Below the pieces are notes generated by a model that had not been told where the DNA came from, ran no database searches, and was given only the letters and a program-made list of their open reading frames with translations. DNA of 64,000 nt from JANRLT01 sp041736895 (GTDB taxonomy: Bacteria; Planctomycetota; Planctomycetia; Pirellulales; JALHPA01), in contig JBGSSS010000210.1 in NCBI GenBank assembly GCA_041736895.1, positions 16,584-80,583 on the forward strand, read 5' to 3'. The translations under genes and the position numbers were made by a program. Every line of letters begins with the position of its first letter. The first letter of the stretch is position 1. Positions 25,328 to 34,000 of this stretch are shown here, one piece after another.

Positions 25328-26103
25328 GGCCAAACCGGCGGTCGTTTTTCGATAAAGGCCCGCAGCCCCTCGGCTGCGCTTTCGGTCGTGCGTGCCGCGG
25401 CGCTCACCGCTGCGCCAGCGGACAATTGCATCGACAGTTCTTCGCCGATCATTTCATTCAGCATTCGCTTGCTCATCAAGAGCGCCTCGGGCGCGTTGAG
25501 CGCGATCTCTTCGGCAATCAGCGTGGCCCGCGCCCAGAGCAGATCGTTGCTGACCAGCTCGTGAACCAATCCGATGCGAAACGCTTGATCGCCATCAATC
25601 ACTCGGCCAGTTAGCAACAGCGGTGCGGCTTGGCCGGCGCCGATTCGAAACGCCAAGAGCGGACTGACGATCCCCGCGACAACGCCGCGGCGCGGCTCGG
25701 GCAAGCCGAACTGTGACTCGCTCGACGCGATCACGATGTCGCAGGCCAACATGAGCCCCAGCCCGCCAGCCACGGCGGGGCCGTTGACCGCGGCGATCAG
25801 TGGTTTGGGAAACCGGAGCATCATTTCGAGCAAATCGCGGTAGATTTCAGCATCTTCTTGGAGACGTTCCTGGGCATCTTCGCCCGTGCCGGCGGCTTGC
25901 ATCTCGGCCAGGTCCATGCCGGCGCAGAACGCGCTGCCAGCGCCGGTGATGACCACGGCGCGGACCGGCTTCTCGCGATGAAGCGTGCGCAGGGCACCTT
26001 CGAAATCGGCGAGCAACTCGCGGCTCAGCGCGTTGCGCTTCTCGGGCCGATTCAGGACAATCGTGCCGGCGTGCTGGTGCGCCATGATTTTGACAAGGGA
26101 CAT
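25324..26103 (-). CDS. Enoyl-CoA hydratase/isomerase family protein
   Basis: A 259-residue crotonase-fold protein. The oxyanion hole segments AGSAFCAGMDLAEMQ (about 55-69) and NGPAVAGGLGLMLACDIVIAS (about 107-127) are in place. GMDLAEMQ and the following EPRRGVVAG match enoyl-CoA hydratases that act on short acyl-CoA, but substrate and pathway cannot be fixed because no other acyl-CoA genes are adjacent. The start could be ATG 26103 or the ATG seven codons in. The TAG stop overlaps a GTAG hairpin head. Confidence 0.9.
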   Translation of the reverse strand: MSLVKIMAHQHAGTIVLNRPEKRNALSRELLADFEGALRTLHREKPVRAVVITGAGSAFCAGMDLAEMQAAGTGEDAQERLQEDAEIYRDLLEMMLRFPKPLIAAVNGPAVAGGLGLMLACDIVIASSESQFGLPEPRRGVVAGIVSPLLAFRIGAGQAAPLLLTGRVIDGDQAFRIGLVHELVSNDLLWARATLIAEEIALNAPEALLMSKRMLNEMIGEELSMQLSAGAAVSAAARTTESAAEGLRAFIEKRPPVWP

Positions 26104-26171
26104 GCAAAGCTCGCGTGCGAAGTGATCACGGATCGGACGGATGACACGGATTTTAACAGATTTTACTCAAT

Positions 26172-26240
26172 GCGAAGCCCGAGCGTCCACGCCGAGCCCT
26201 TCAGCACGCCGGGCGTGGACGCTCCGGCTAAGCGGTTCGC
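26172..26240. repeat. Large inverted repeat with GAGCGTCCACGCC arms
   Basis: Arms GCCCGAGCGTCCACGCC (26177-26193) and GGCGTGGACGCTCCGGC (26212-26228) pair with a single mismatch; outer GCGAA/TTCGC bases extend the structure. The right half on the minus strand matches the repeat at 3137-3166. It lies upstream of the enoyl-CoA hydratase gene. Confidence 0.7.
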
Positions 26241-26291
26241 TATGCGAAGCATTACTAAATGACTCCCTGGCTTACGCCGCGGGCTTCCAAC

Positions 26292-26325
26292 AAAAAAAGC
26301 CCCGCGATCAGCGCGGGGCTTTTTT
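26292..26325 (-). terminator. Intrinsic terminator of the lysine-rich protein gene
   Basis: AGCCCCGCG and GCGCGGGGCT arms around a four-base loop, with A-runs on one side and T-runs on the other, so it can work on both strands. On the minus strand it follows the lysine-rich gene by about 25 bases. Confidence 0.88.
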
Positions 26326-26350
26326 ACTTCTATTCCTTGCAACGCACAAC

Positions 26351-26851
26351 TTACTTCTTCTTCGCCTTCTTCACCGGCTTGGCTTTCGGGGCTGGCTTTT
26401 TTGGCGCTGCCTTTTTCGGGGCGGCCTTCTTGACTGGCGTCGGTTTCTTCATCGCGGCTTTCTTGGCGACGGGCTTCACGGCCTTGGTCAGTTCGGGCTT
26501 CTTGCTCATCGCGCCCGATTTGGTCGTGCCGGCTTTGGCATTGTGGGCGACGCTGCCGACAGAGCTGGTGATCGGCGAGCCGTGCGCGCTGCCGGGGGTC
26601 GGAATCGGGATGGGCATGCCTGGGAGTTGTATGCCTGGCGTTGGATCGACCTTGGTTCCTTCGTGGACGGCCATCTCGGAGGCGTATTTTTTGGCCTCAA
26701 CTTCGGCCTTGCTACGGCGCTTGATGTCCATTCCATGCGCTCGTTTGAATGTCTGAATGTCCTTGAACGTGCCATCGGCTTTACGGACGGCGTAGAGCTT
26801 GGTCCCTTTGCTGGTTCGGAGCGTTGTGCGTTGTGCTTTTTTCTTGGCCAT
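26351..26851 (-). CDS. Lysine-rich protein with histone-H1-like tail
   Basis: A 166-residue very basic protein. It starts MAKKKAQRTTLRTSKGTKLYAVRKADG; the N-terminal 60 residues have the look of a small folded domain (KLYAVRKADGTFKDIQTFKRAHGMDIKRRSKAE). A Pro/Gly-rich linker (PGIQLPGMPIPIPTPG) leads to a C-terminal tail of K/A/P repeats (KKAAPKKAAPKKPAPKAKP) as in eukaryotic H1 and bacterial HC1/HupB-type tails. A DNA-compaction or nucleoid role is inferred from composition only. ATG at 26851 is preferred to the longer frame, whose N-terminus lacks this character. Confidence 0.82.
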   Translation of the reverse strand: MAKKKAQRTTLRTSKGTKLYAVRKADGTFKDIQTFKRAHGMDIKRRSKAEVEAKKYASEMAVHEGTKVDPTPGIQLPGMPIPIPTPGSAHGSPITSSVGSVAHNAKAGTTKSGAMSKKPELTKAVKPVAKKAAMKKPTPVKKAAPKKAAPKKPAPKAKPVKKAKKK

Positions 26852-27275
26852 GTGCCGATGTTCTCGCGAAAAATTCGACGCGCGCGGCGTCCTGAAACGT
26901 CCTACGACCGTGGCGGAATCGCTCCCTCGGCTTCCGCCCGAACGGCTGACGAAATGCCGTCCGTCAAACTTGTCGTAGGTTGTACTCTCCGCCGGAACAG
27001 CTAGCAACGGTTTTTGGAGTGGGAGGGGTGATTTTTGCGAAAAAGGCAGGAAATCCATAATGCGGCGGCCACTCGTGGGACGCAGAGGAATTGGCAGTTT
27101 TATAAAAATCCAGTTTTTTCACGGACGAATCCGTGCGCTTGGCAAGGTTTCAGCGTTTCCCTCTCTAAGGTCTGCTATTCAAAACTCAACGGCTTGAGTT
27201 GTGTCCGCGGCAAGGATTAACAGACCGAGGCCATTTTTCCACAATCATTCTCATTTCCACAAAGGTTCATTTCCC
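26852..27275. other. Divergent intergenic region
   Basis: These 424 bases separate the lysine-rich gene from the small secreted protein gene and must hold both promoters. I see no repeat family member, no convincing -35/-10 pair and no gene. An AT-rich patch near 27090-27125 is the only notable feature. Confidence 0.5.
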
Positions 27276-27689
27276 ATGTTTCTCAAGAAAATCATCGCGT
27301 CTTTCTGCATGCTGATTGTTGTTGGTGGCGTGGCTTCACTCGCTCAGGCGCAGCATTATTATGCTGTACCGCAGCCGTTGGGCATGCACCAAGTTCACCA
27401 CATGGTTGCCCCACAACAAGTCTCCGGTAGTGGGATGACCGTCCTCAGTAACGGCAGTACGTATTCCGGCAACTATGGCTATCCAGGAGGTTCGAGTTTT
27501 CCGGGAAACCCTGTTCCGACGGGCAGTTTCCTCGGAGGCGGGACACTGTCGGGATCGTGGAATGGTCCGTTCAACCCCAACAACCAATATCACGGGTCGA
27601 TCAATTCCCAAGGGATTCATTGGGGCTACAACAACCCACTGACTGGACGCGGAGCCGAGATTTACTTCAAGCCGAAGAAAGGTCCGTGA
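27276..27689 (+). CDS. Small secreted Gly/Asn-rich protein
   Basis: A 137-residue protein with a classical signal peptide (MFLKKIIASFCMLIVVGGVASLAQAQ, cleavage near residue 25). The mature part is rich in Gly, Asn, Ser, Tyr and Pro with loosely repeated turns (SGNYGYPGGSSFPGNP, GGGTLSGSWNGPFNPNNQYHG). No domain is recognised; the composition suggests an extended extracellular protein. ATG at 27276 begins the signal sequence; 25 earlier in-frame codons are not signal-like. It has its own strong terminator. Confidence 0.83.
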   Translation: MFLKKIIASFCMLIVVGGVASLAQAQHYYAVPQPLGMHQVHHMVAPQQVSGSGMTVLSNGSTYSGNYGYPGGSSFPGNPVPTGSFLGGGTLSGSWNGPFNPNNQYHGSINSQGIHWGYNNPLTGRGAEIYFKPKKGP

Positions 27690-27700
27690 CATTAGAAAGT

Positions 27701-27741
27701 GTCGCCGCGCGGAGTGAACTCCGCGCGGCGACGTTATTTTT
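27701..27741 (+). terminator. Strong intrinsic terminator after the small secreted protein gene
   Basis: A perfect 14-bp stem (GTCGCCGCGCGGAG/CTCCGCGCGGCGAC) with a TGAA loop, followed by GTTATTTTTA. It lies 11 bases after the stop codon. Confidence 0.9.
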
Positions 27742-27779
27742 AGTGGTCCATGCTTTTATCGCGTGGGTTAAAACCCATG

Positions 27780-30700
27780 TTACTGACTCACCGCCCGTCG
27801 GCTGCTCAGATTCCGCGCCGGGGGCGTGCCGAGGTACTGGAACAGGTCCGCGATCTCTTCGAGTGTCAGCGTGTTGAGCAACCCCGCTGGCATCGCCGAG
27901 ATCTTGCTCGGTTGGAGCGTGTCGATTTGGTCCTTGGCGATCGGCATCTTTTGGCCGGTGCTCGTCAGGACGACGATGCTTCCGTCGGGCTGCGGCGAGA
28001 CGAGGCCGTTGATCGTGCGGCCGTCTTGCAGTTGCACGATCTGGCTCGCGTACTGATCCGAGATCGTCTGCGAGGGGTGCAGGATCGATTCGAGGATTTC
28101 CTTCTTTTGGAAACGCTTGCTCACGGTGCTTAGGTCTGGCCCGATCCCTTCGCCGCGATCGCCGTAGCGATGGCAGTCGGCGCACTTGGCCTTGGCAAAG
28201 AGTTTCTCGCCGCGCGTGGCGTCGCCGTGCGCGCCTTCGGGGCTAGCGAGGAACGTCGCCAACTCGTCGAGCGTCCATTTGGCCGTCGCGTCATCGATCG
28301 GCAGTTTCGCCGCCGGCTCGTTCGGATACGTCGTCGCGAACCAGTTTTGCCACTTGCCGAGTGTCGCCATGACGGGTTCGCCCGCTGCGTTGACCGATTG
28401 GCCGGTCCAGCGTTCGAGCAAGGCAATCGCCGGCCGCCCGCCGCTCTCGCCGAGACGGAGGCCGCGGAGGATGACCTGGCGAATCGCTTCCGGTTTTTCC
28501 GGCTTACGATCGACGCCGGCGAGCTTGATGAGGACTTCTTGCGCGAAGAGACCTTCGACGCTGCCGATCGATTGCACCAGCAGCGGCCAGTTCTCGCCCG
28601 AAGGCTTTTGGGCCAACGACATCGCGATGTAACCGCGGCGATTCGGGTCGCGCTCGTAAACTTCGCGGAGGTAGGCCTGTGCCTTGGCGTCGGGACAGCG
28701 GCCCATGATGGCGATGATACCGATGCCAAGTTTCTTGGCCGCTTCGCCTTCGGTGGCGGGCAAGCGGCGATCAAGGGCGATAATTTGCTCGAGCAGTTCG
28801 TCGTTCAATTGCGGCGGCAACTTGGCAAGGACCGACAATGCGCTCGATGGCCACTTCGTCCCTTCGGCGAGGACCATCTGGCGTTCGCTTTCGCTGAGAC
28901 CGACGAAGAAATCGCGCGAGACGTTTTCGATATAGCCCTGGTAGCTGTGGCCTCCTTCGAGGGTCCGTGCGAATTCCAGGTACGTCAGCAACTCTAACTT
29001 CTGCGGCGTCGTCCAGGCGGTCAGGAACCGCGCATGGAGAGCGACGTGCAACTTTTCTTCATGCGGCGCATTGCCGCGGAGTTGTTCTAGGAACAATTCG
29101 GTCGCGCGGGGCTCTTGCAGGTACGCCATTAGCCGGACCAACTCGCGATTCATGCGCGAATCCTTGGTCGGATACTCGTCGGCGATCTTTGCGCGGAGTC
29201 CGGCGACTTCTTCAGGGGCGATCTTGCCTTGGGCAAGCGCTAGCTCACTGAGCCGCAACACGCTAAGGAAATCAGCATCGTTCAAAAAACCCCCGAGCAA
29301 GCGCAGGTTGCGATTCAAAATGGCCATACAGGTAGCCTTTTCCGGCGCTACACGAATCAGTGCCAGTCCTCCTTGCAGGAACACGCGCGTATTTTCGTGT
29401 TTTAGGATTGCGTCCTGCCAATCGGCGACGGGCAACGTTTCGAGCACGCGCGTCGCAGCCCAGGCGACTTGTGGCGAGGTTGAATTCAAGAGCGGCAGCA
29501 GATCCTTTAGCGGCGGCAGCACGTCGGCGCGGACCAGCGATTCGCACGCGACTCGCTGGACGTTTGGATCCAGGTCGCGCAGCAAGCGGAGCAGCTTCGG
29601 CTCAAGGCTCGCATCGTAATGAAGGCCCATCAATGCCGCAGCCTTCATTCGGATTTGTTCTTGCGGATCGACGGCCAGCTTCGTGAGCAGTTCTGGCGTC
29701 GGGAACGGGCCCATCAACTGCATCAAGTCGAGCCCGCGCAGCCGGTGTTCCAATTTCGTGTCCGTGCTGAGCACAGCCGCAGGCAGTTCGGCGTCCCACT
29801 GTGCGCCCATCGACTGCCGTACGATCGCACATTGTTGGCGAGCGTAGGCGCTGTCGAATTGCGGCTGTTTGAGGGCCACTTCGAGGCCCTTGCCTAGATC
29901 GGTCATCGACGGCGGAACTTTGCCGTTCCAAGTCACACGGTAAATCCCGCCGTCCGTCGCGCGGCCGCCAGTGCAGAAATACAGCCAACCATCGGGTCCG
30001 ACGGCGAGGTCAGTGATGTTCAGCGGTTTGCCTTCGACAAACGTTTCACCTTCGATCGAGTAGCCGCCGTTGTTTGGCTTGAGTTTTAGTGCGACGATCC
30101 GCCCACGGCCCCAATCGCCCATGAACAACGCGTCATGATATCGGCGCGGGTACATCACATGGTTGTACGTCGCGATGCCGGTCGGCGAGCCGCGGCCCGT
30201 GTCGGCGACGCCGGGAATGCTGTCGTAGTAATACTCTGGCCAGACGGACCAACCGCTGCGCCAGCCGCAATCGCCGCCGGCAAGCATCTGGAAGACACGC
30301 GTCGGACGATACCACGGCGTGCCAACGTCCCATTCCATGTCGCTGTCGTAAGTGAACAAGTCGCCGTTCCGCGTCCAGACCATGTCATACGCGTTACGCA
30401 TCCCGCCCGAGTAGCACTCCAGGAAACTCGCATCGGGATCGGTGCGGAGAATCCGTCCGCCAGGGGCTTTGATGCCCACGGCATGGCCGCGCGGGTCTTC
30501 GTACTTGGGGGTGAGGAGATCGGCATCGTAGTAGTTGCGGTAAGGACTCGATTTGGCGACTTCGCGCTCCGGTTCGGTCTTGTTGCCGAGCATGATGTAG
30601 ACCAAGCCATCGGGTCCGAGCGACAGTCCGTGCGGCCCATGCTCGCCCATCTCGCCCTTGAATTTGAGCAAGAGTTCGATCTTCTCGGCCTTGCCATTGC

Positions 30701-31835
30701 TGTCTTCGTCGCTGAGGCGATACAGCCCTGGCCCCTTGGGTCCGGCGGCGATGACCAGGACTTGTCCGTTGAGCGGCAAGATTCCTTGGCAGGCACGAAT
30801 CTGATCGCAGAAGACGGTCGCCGTATCGGGTCCGCCGTCTTTGTTCGTGTCACGGAGCAGCAAGAGCCCGCCATCTTCGCGGCTGGCTAAAAGTTCGCCG
30901 AACTCGTTAAAGGCAAGGCAGATCACCGAGCCGGTTTGCTCGTTGCTGAGGATTTGCTCGACGGTGAAATCTTTTTGCGTCTTGAATCGGCTGGCCATGC
31001 CGCCGCCGGCGAGGACGACCTCGTCGAACCACGGCTTGGTCGAGCCAAACGGACCAATCACACGTGCGGCGAGCCATTGCCGATCATCGGCGTTGACCTT
31101 GTTCCATTGCGGCAGTTCCTTTTGGGCCGTCTTCCACGTCGCATCGCTCGGATAGCCGACATAAGTTCCGCCGGCTCCTTTGACGACGACGCGGGCGACG
31201 AGCGCGGCGTCGGCACTCGAGACGTTGGTGCACTTCACGGCGATCGTGTTGCGGCCGCTGAGGAGAAACTTGGTGATGTCGTGTGTATCGAGTTGTTGCC
31301 ACTTCTGGCCCGTCGCGACACTGCGGCCGTTGACGAAGAGTTCGTAGGTGTCGTCGGCAGTGATTTGTATTTCGCCGCTCTCGGGCAGGTTCACGTCAAA
31401 CGACTTGCGGAAATAGCACGCCGCGTCAGCCGGGATTTCGCCCTGCTGTGCCGGCGACCAGATCCATTGCGGCTCGTTGGCGGCATAAGCTGAATTGCTG
31501 AGCAGCAAGCCAAAAGCGAGCACCAGAGTGTATTTTGCCAGTGAAGCATGGCCCAGCGTCCCGTGGCGTTTGGGCGATTCCGAGAGGCGCGTCGCGGTGT
31601 CGCGCACGGAGCTGCACGCCGCCTTGCGGGGGGCGATTTGTTGCGCCGTTGGCTGTTCGCCGTTACTAGCCCGCGCTAGCTCGCCGAGCATCCGGACGCC
31701 GGTAAAGACACGGGTGATTTTCCCGAGCAACGAACGAACCATCCCAACCATCGGCCGCGCATCCATGCGGATCATCTCGATAAAGGAACGAGCAGTGGGG
31801 CAGGGACTTCGCGCGGCACGTTCCATGCGCCGCAA
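27780..31835 (-). CDS. PVC-type haem-binding membrane-bound dehydrogenase with HEAT-like repeats
   Basis: A giant exported protein. A signal-like segment (YTLVLAFGLLLSNSAYAA) is preceded by about 80 residues without a good start, so the true N-terminus is unresolved. Then follow a beta-sandwich ligand-binding module (WIWSPAQQGEIPADAACYFRKSF, YELFVNGRSVATG), a glucose/sorbosone-dehydrogenase-like propeller (FNEFGELLASREDGGLLLLRDTN, GPDGLVYIMLGN, VGPDGWLYFCTGG), a long HEAT-like helical region, and a C-terminal cytochrome c domain (FAKAKCADCHRYGDRGEGIGPDLS) with the LHPSQTISDQYASQIVQLQDGRTINGLV tail. This is the planctomycete family thought to oxidise extracellular sugars, with electrons passed to the haem. 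No partner genes flank it. Confidence 0.9.
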   Translation of the reverse strand: MRRMERAARSPCPTARSFIEMIRMDARPMVGMVRSLLGKITRVFTGVRMLGELARASNGEQPTAQQIAPRKAACSSVRDTATRLSESPKRHGTLGHASLAKYTLVLAFGLLLSNSAYAANEPQWIWSPAQQGEIPADAACYFRKSFDVNLPESGEIQITADDTYELFVNGRSVATGQKWQQLDTHDITKFLLSGRNTIAVKCTNVSSADAALVARVVVKGAGGTYVGYPSDATWKTAQKELPQWNKVNADDRQWLAARVIGPFGSTKPWFDEVVLAGGGMASRFKTQKDFTVEQILSNEQTGSVICLAFNEFGELLASREDGGLLLLRDTNKDGGPDTATVFCDQIRACQGILPLNGQVLVIAAGPKGPGLYRLSDEDSNGKAEKIELLLKFKGEMGEHGPHGLSLGPDGLVYIMLGNKTEPEREVAKSSPYRNYYDADLLTPKYEDPRGHAVGIKAPGGRILRTDPDASFLECYSGGMRNAYDMVWTRNGDLFTYDSDMEWDVGTPWYRPTRVFQMLAGGDCGWRSGWSVWPEYYYDSIPGVADTGRGSPTGIATYNHVMYPRRYHDALFMGDWGRGRIVALKLKPNNGGYSIEGETFVEGKPLNITDLAVGPDGWLYFCTGGRATDGGIYRVTWNGKVPPSMTDLGKGLEVALKQPQFDSAYARQQCAIVRQSMGAQWDAELPAAVLSTDTKLEHRLRGLDLMQLMGPFPTPELLTKLAVDPQEQIRMKAAALMGLHYDASLEPKLLRLLRDLDPNVQRVACESLVRADVLPPLKDLLPLLNSTSPQVAWAATRVLETLPVADWQDAILKHENTRVFLQGGLALIRVAPEKATCMAILNRNLRLLGGFLNDADFLSVLRLSELALAQGKIAPEEVAGLRAKIADEYPTKDSRMNRELVRLMAYLQEPRATELFLEQLRGNAPHEEKLHVALHARFLTAWTTPQKLELLTYLEFARTLEGGHSYQGYIENVSRDFFVGLSESERQMVLAEGTKWPSSALSVLAKLPPQLNDELLEQIIALDRRLPATEGEAAKKLGIGIIAIMGRCPDAKAQAYLREVYERDPNRRGYIAMSLAQKPSGENWPLLVQSIGSVEGLFAQEVLIKLAGVDRKPEKPEAIRQVILRGLRLGESGGRPAIALLERWTGQSVNAAGEPVMATLGKWQNWFATTYPNEPAAKLPIDDATAKWTLDELATFLASPEGAHGDATRGEKLFAKAKCADCHRYGDRGEGIGPDLSTVSKRFQKKEILESILHPSQTISDQYASQIVQLQDGRTINGLVSPQPDGSIVVLTSTGQKMPIAKDQIDTLQPSKISAMPAGLLNTLTLEEIADLFQYLGTPPARNLSSRRAVSQ

Positions 31836-32142
31836 CTCCGAGTGCCGCTACTGTCTTACCCGCGCGCACTCAGTCCCCGCCGGACGAATCCAGGGCGAAC
31901 CATACGAGAGGCGGGGAAATCGGACAAGAGGTGTTTTGCTAGCGAGTTTTAACGATTACGCATCCCAACTTCGAAACGATTAGATTTTTCCAATGTAAAA
32001 ATGCTGATGACACACCCTGTAAAATCTTTCCATTCATAAACTATCAACCCATCACAATTACCAGTCATACCAGCCCTATCATTTTATAATCTGCGTCAAA
32101 AGCCTGAGATGATTGAGCATCGCCAGAACGGTTGCTCCTAAT
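31836..32142. other. Intergenic stretch without visible features
   Basis: About 300 AT-richer bases between the giant dehydrogenase gene start and the terminator of the PEP-CTERM gene. It must contain the dehydrogenase promoter. Nothing else stands out. Confidence 0.5.
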
Positions 32143-32143
32143 C

Positions 32144-32177
32144 AAAAAAAGACCCGGCGAATTTTCGCCGGGTCTTG
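32144..32177 (-). terminator. Intrinsic terminator of PEP-CTERM protein gene 1
   Basis: GACCCGGCGAA and TTCGCCGGGTC form an 11-bp stem; on the minus strand a run of seven Ts follows. Confidence 0.92.
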
Positions 32178-32228
32178 GTGATTCAACATCTCGCATGACT
32201 TGCCTGCGAGCAAATTTCAGCCTGGAGT

Positions 32229-32927
32229 TTAGCGGCGGCGACGGCGGAGCAGCAATCCACCGACGCTGGCAGCCGCGCCGAGCACGCACAAGCCTGGTTC
32301 GGGAACCGCTACCGGGGTTTGGCGAATCGTAAACGAGGTGACCCCGGGTGGCAGATCGGGCACATCGATCCGAAACTGATACGTTTCCGAACCGGTCGAC
32401 TGCAGACCATTGGAATAGACCAGTAGATCTTCGTTCAACGCCACATTAGTAAAGGCGCTCGAAGTCGGAGGCGTGTCAAAGTTGGGAAAGTCGAAATCGA
32501 GGCCATCAAGCGCACCGCCGATATTGGTGAACCCCGCCCCGAACCCATAACCCAACTGCATCGTGTAGCTTGACCAAGGCAGAAACGTATTGTTGTCAAC
32601 CGATTCAAAGACCTTGTATTCGGTCGTGCCGCCAGTATTGGCGACATTGAAAACAATGTCGATGTAACCGACATTGTCAAAGCGTTTGACTGGCACCGTG
32701 ATATTATTGTCCGTAATACCGCCGGCGATGTTGTCGTTATTCATATTCAGCGTCAAGATAGCTGGCACTGAAACAGTTCCCAATCCGGGACCAGTGCCAG
32801 CTTGACTGCCGAAAATTTGGGCGCTCGTGATCATCCCCGCATGAGAAATCGCGGCACACGAGAAGAATGCGATAAGAGTGGAGACAAGCTTAGAGCTTGC
32901 GGTAAAGCGACTGATTTTAGCCAACAT
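32229..32927 (-). CDS. PEP-CTERM sorting-domain surface protein, paralogue 1
   Basis: A 232-residue secreted protein. Signal peptide (about 1-30, ending ISHAG), a beta-rich body with ITSAQIFGSQAGTGPGLGTV and VPVKRFDNVGYIDIVFNV, and a C-terminal PEP-CTERM segment: VPEPG, a hydrophobic helix (LCVLGAAASVGGLLL), then RRRRR. PEP-CTERM proteins are sorted by an exosortase and attached to the cell envelope or exopolysaccharide. It is a clear paralogue of the protein at 58719-59417 (same length, same order of blocks, same 5' AAGGGG ribosome site). An exosortase is not in this window. Confidence 0.92.
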   Translation of the reverse strand: MLAKISRFTASSKLVSTLIAFFSCAAISHAGMITSAQIFGSQAGTGPGLGTVSVPAILTLNMNNDNIAGGITDNNITVPVKRFDNVGYIDIVFNVANTGGTTEYKVFESVDNNTFLPWSSYTMQLGYGFGAGFTNIGGALDGLDFDFPNFDTPPTSSAFTNVALNEDLLVYSNGLQSTGSETYQFRIDVPDLPPGVTSFTIRQTPVAVPEPGLCVLGAAASVGGLLLRRRRR

Positions 32928-33459
32928 TAGCTACCCCTTCTTGAAAGTTCTGCAAACAGGGTGTCTTAGGGAGTTTCAATCCAACGAGTCATACTTTATT
33001 CCCCCCAACTGGCAAGGTCAAGCAAATAGACGTTAATTTCAGAGGAAAATACCCAAATATTTTCTAAATGAAATCCAAACATTCGCCTATTAGTCGGCCA
33101 CTAATTCCATAGGCAATAAGCACTTGTGTCGCGCTATTGCATCCAGACAAGTGCTCTTCTTGTCTGGTCGTTCTTCCCAAAAGCGGTCATTGAGATCAAA
33201 CACCTTTCATTTCAGTGGTTCGAGATTCCCACCGCGTGAAGACGGGAGGGGTTTGAAAAGCGAAGCTCCTTCGCTATCACAAATGTTCAAAAAACGGGCT
33301 TTCCCTGCGAGTTGAACCCACAGAATCCTGGGCGTTTCGCCATCTGGGGGTGAAAATGAACCAATTTCTCGCCGCGTTAGTATAATATGACTACGGGCAT
33401 TCCCCCCGAACGATCATCTTCATCCAACTCCGCAACTTGGCCCAACCGAACGAACGACC
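32928..33459. other. Divergent intergenic region with a CCAGACAAG hairpin
   Basis: These 532 bases hold the promoters of the PEP-CTERM gene (minus) and of a small hypothetical gene (plus). A 9-bp stem (CCAGACAAG/CTTGTCTGG) at 33143-33167 is the only obvious structure. No protein-coding potential is apparent. Confidence 0.55.
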
Positions 33460-33693
33460 ATGAGACTTATGGATTTCCACAGCATCGAAGAAATTGAGTT
33501 AGCCGAAAAAGTTCAAGCCGTTTATCCCACCGCCCACTGCATCAACGTCTTGGATGACGAACGTCATCGCTATCGGGTGGTGTCCGATGAAAAGGAATGG
33601 CCGCTTGCGGCCGATCCCGTCGGTGCCTGGAGTGCGGTGCTGCGTGAGATCGGCGCGACGCTGCAAAAGCTCAAAGGAAATCACAAGACTTAA
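33460..33693 (+). CDS. Small hypothetical protein
   Basis: A 77-residue soluble, acidic protein (MRLMDFHSIEEIELAEKVQ, then ADPVGAWSAVLREIGATLQKLKG). It has no signal peptide or cysteine. No family is recognised. Support for it being real comes from a clean intrinsic terminator that follows its stop by about 30 bases, and from its isolation between non-coding stretches. Confidence 0.65.
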   Translation: MRLMDFHSIEEIELAEKVQAVYPTAHCINVLDDERHRYRVVSDEKEWPLAADPVGAWSAVLREIGATLQKLKGNHKT

Positions 33694-33726
33694 TAACGAG
33701 AAGCCCCAGATCTTGTTGGAAAAAAT

Positions 33727-33776
33727 CAGCAGCGAGGGAACTGCTCCGCGCGAGCAGCCCCTCGCTGCTGCTTTTT
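33727..33776 (+). terminator. Intrinsic terminator of the small hypothetical gene
   Basis: CAGCAGCGAGGG pairs with CCCTCGCTGCTG over 12 bp, with a nested CTGCTC/GAGCAG stem, and is followed by CTTTTT. Confidence 0.9.
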
Positions 33777-34000
33777 CCTGGCATCGAGTCTGATTATTCG
33801 GAAAAACGAAGGCGTTCATGAAATATTTGTAATTCTCCGATCTTTTGGTAAGGTAAAACTCGTATTGTTCAAGGGCAGCGCTTCTCTATCGGTTGGACTA
33901 AGACTTGGCATAACGGTTGATTTGCTGCTCGGTCTTGTCCAAGGTCCGTTTGAATTCTTGAAGGTCGCACCAGGCAGCTTCTCTGTGGGAAGAGAATCCG

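Noticed and set aside
31691..31835. Extra N-terminal domain of the giant dehydrogenase
   Set aside because: The 80 residues before the signal-like segment have no recognisable pattern and probably precede the true start, which cannot be fixed from sequence.
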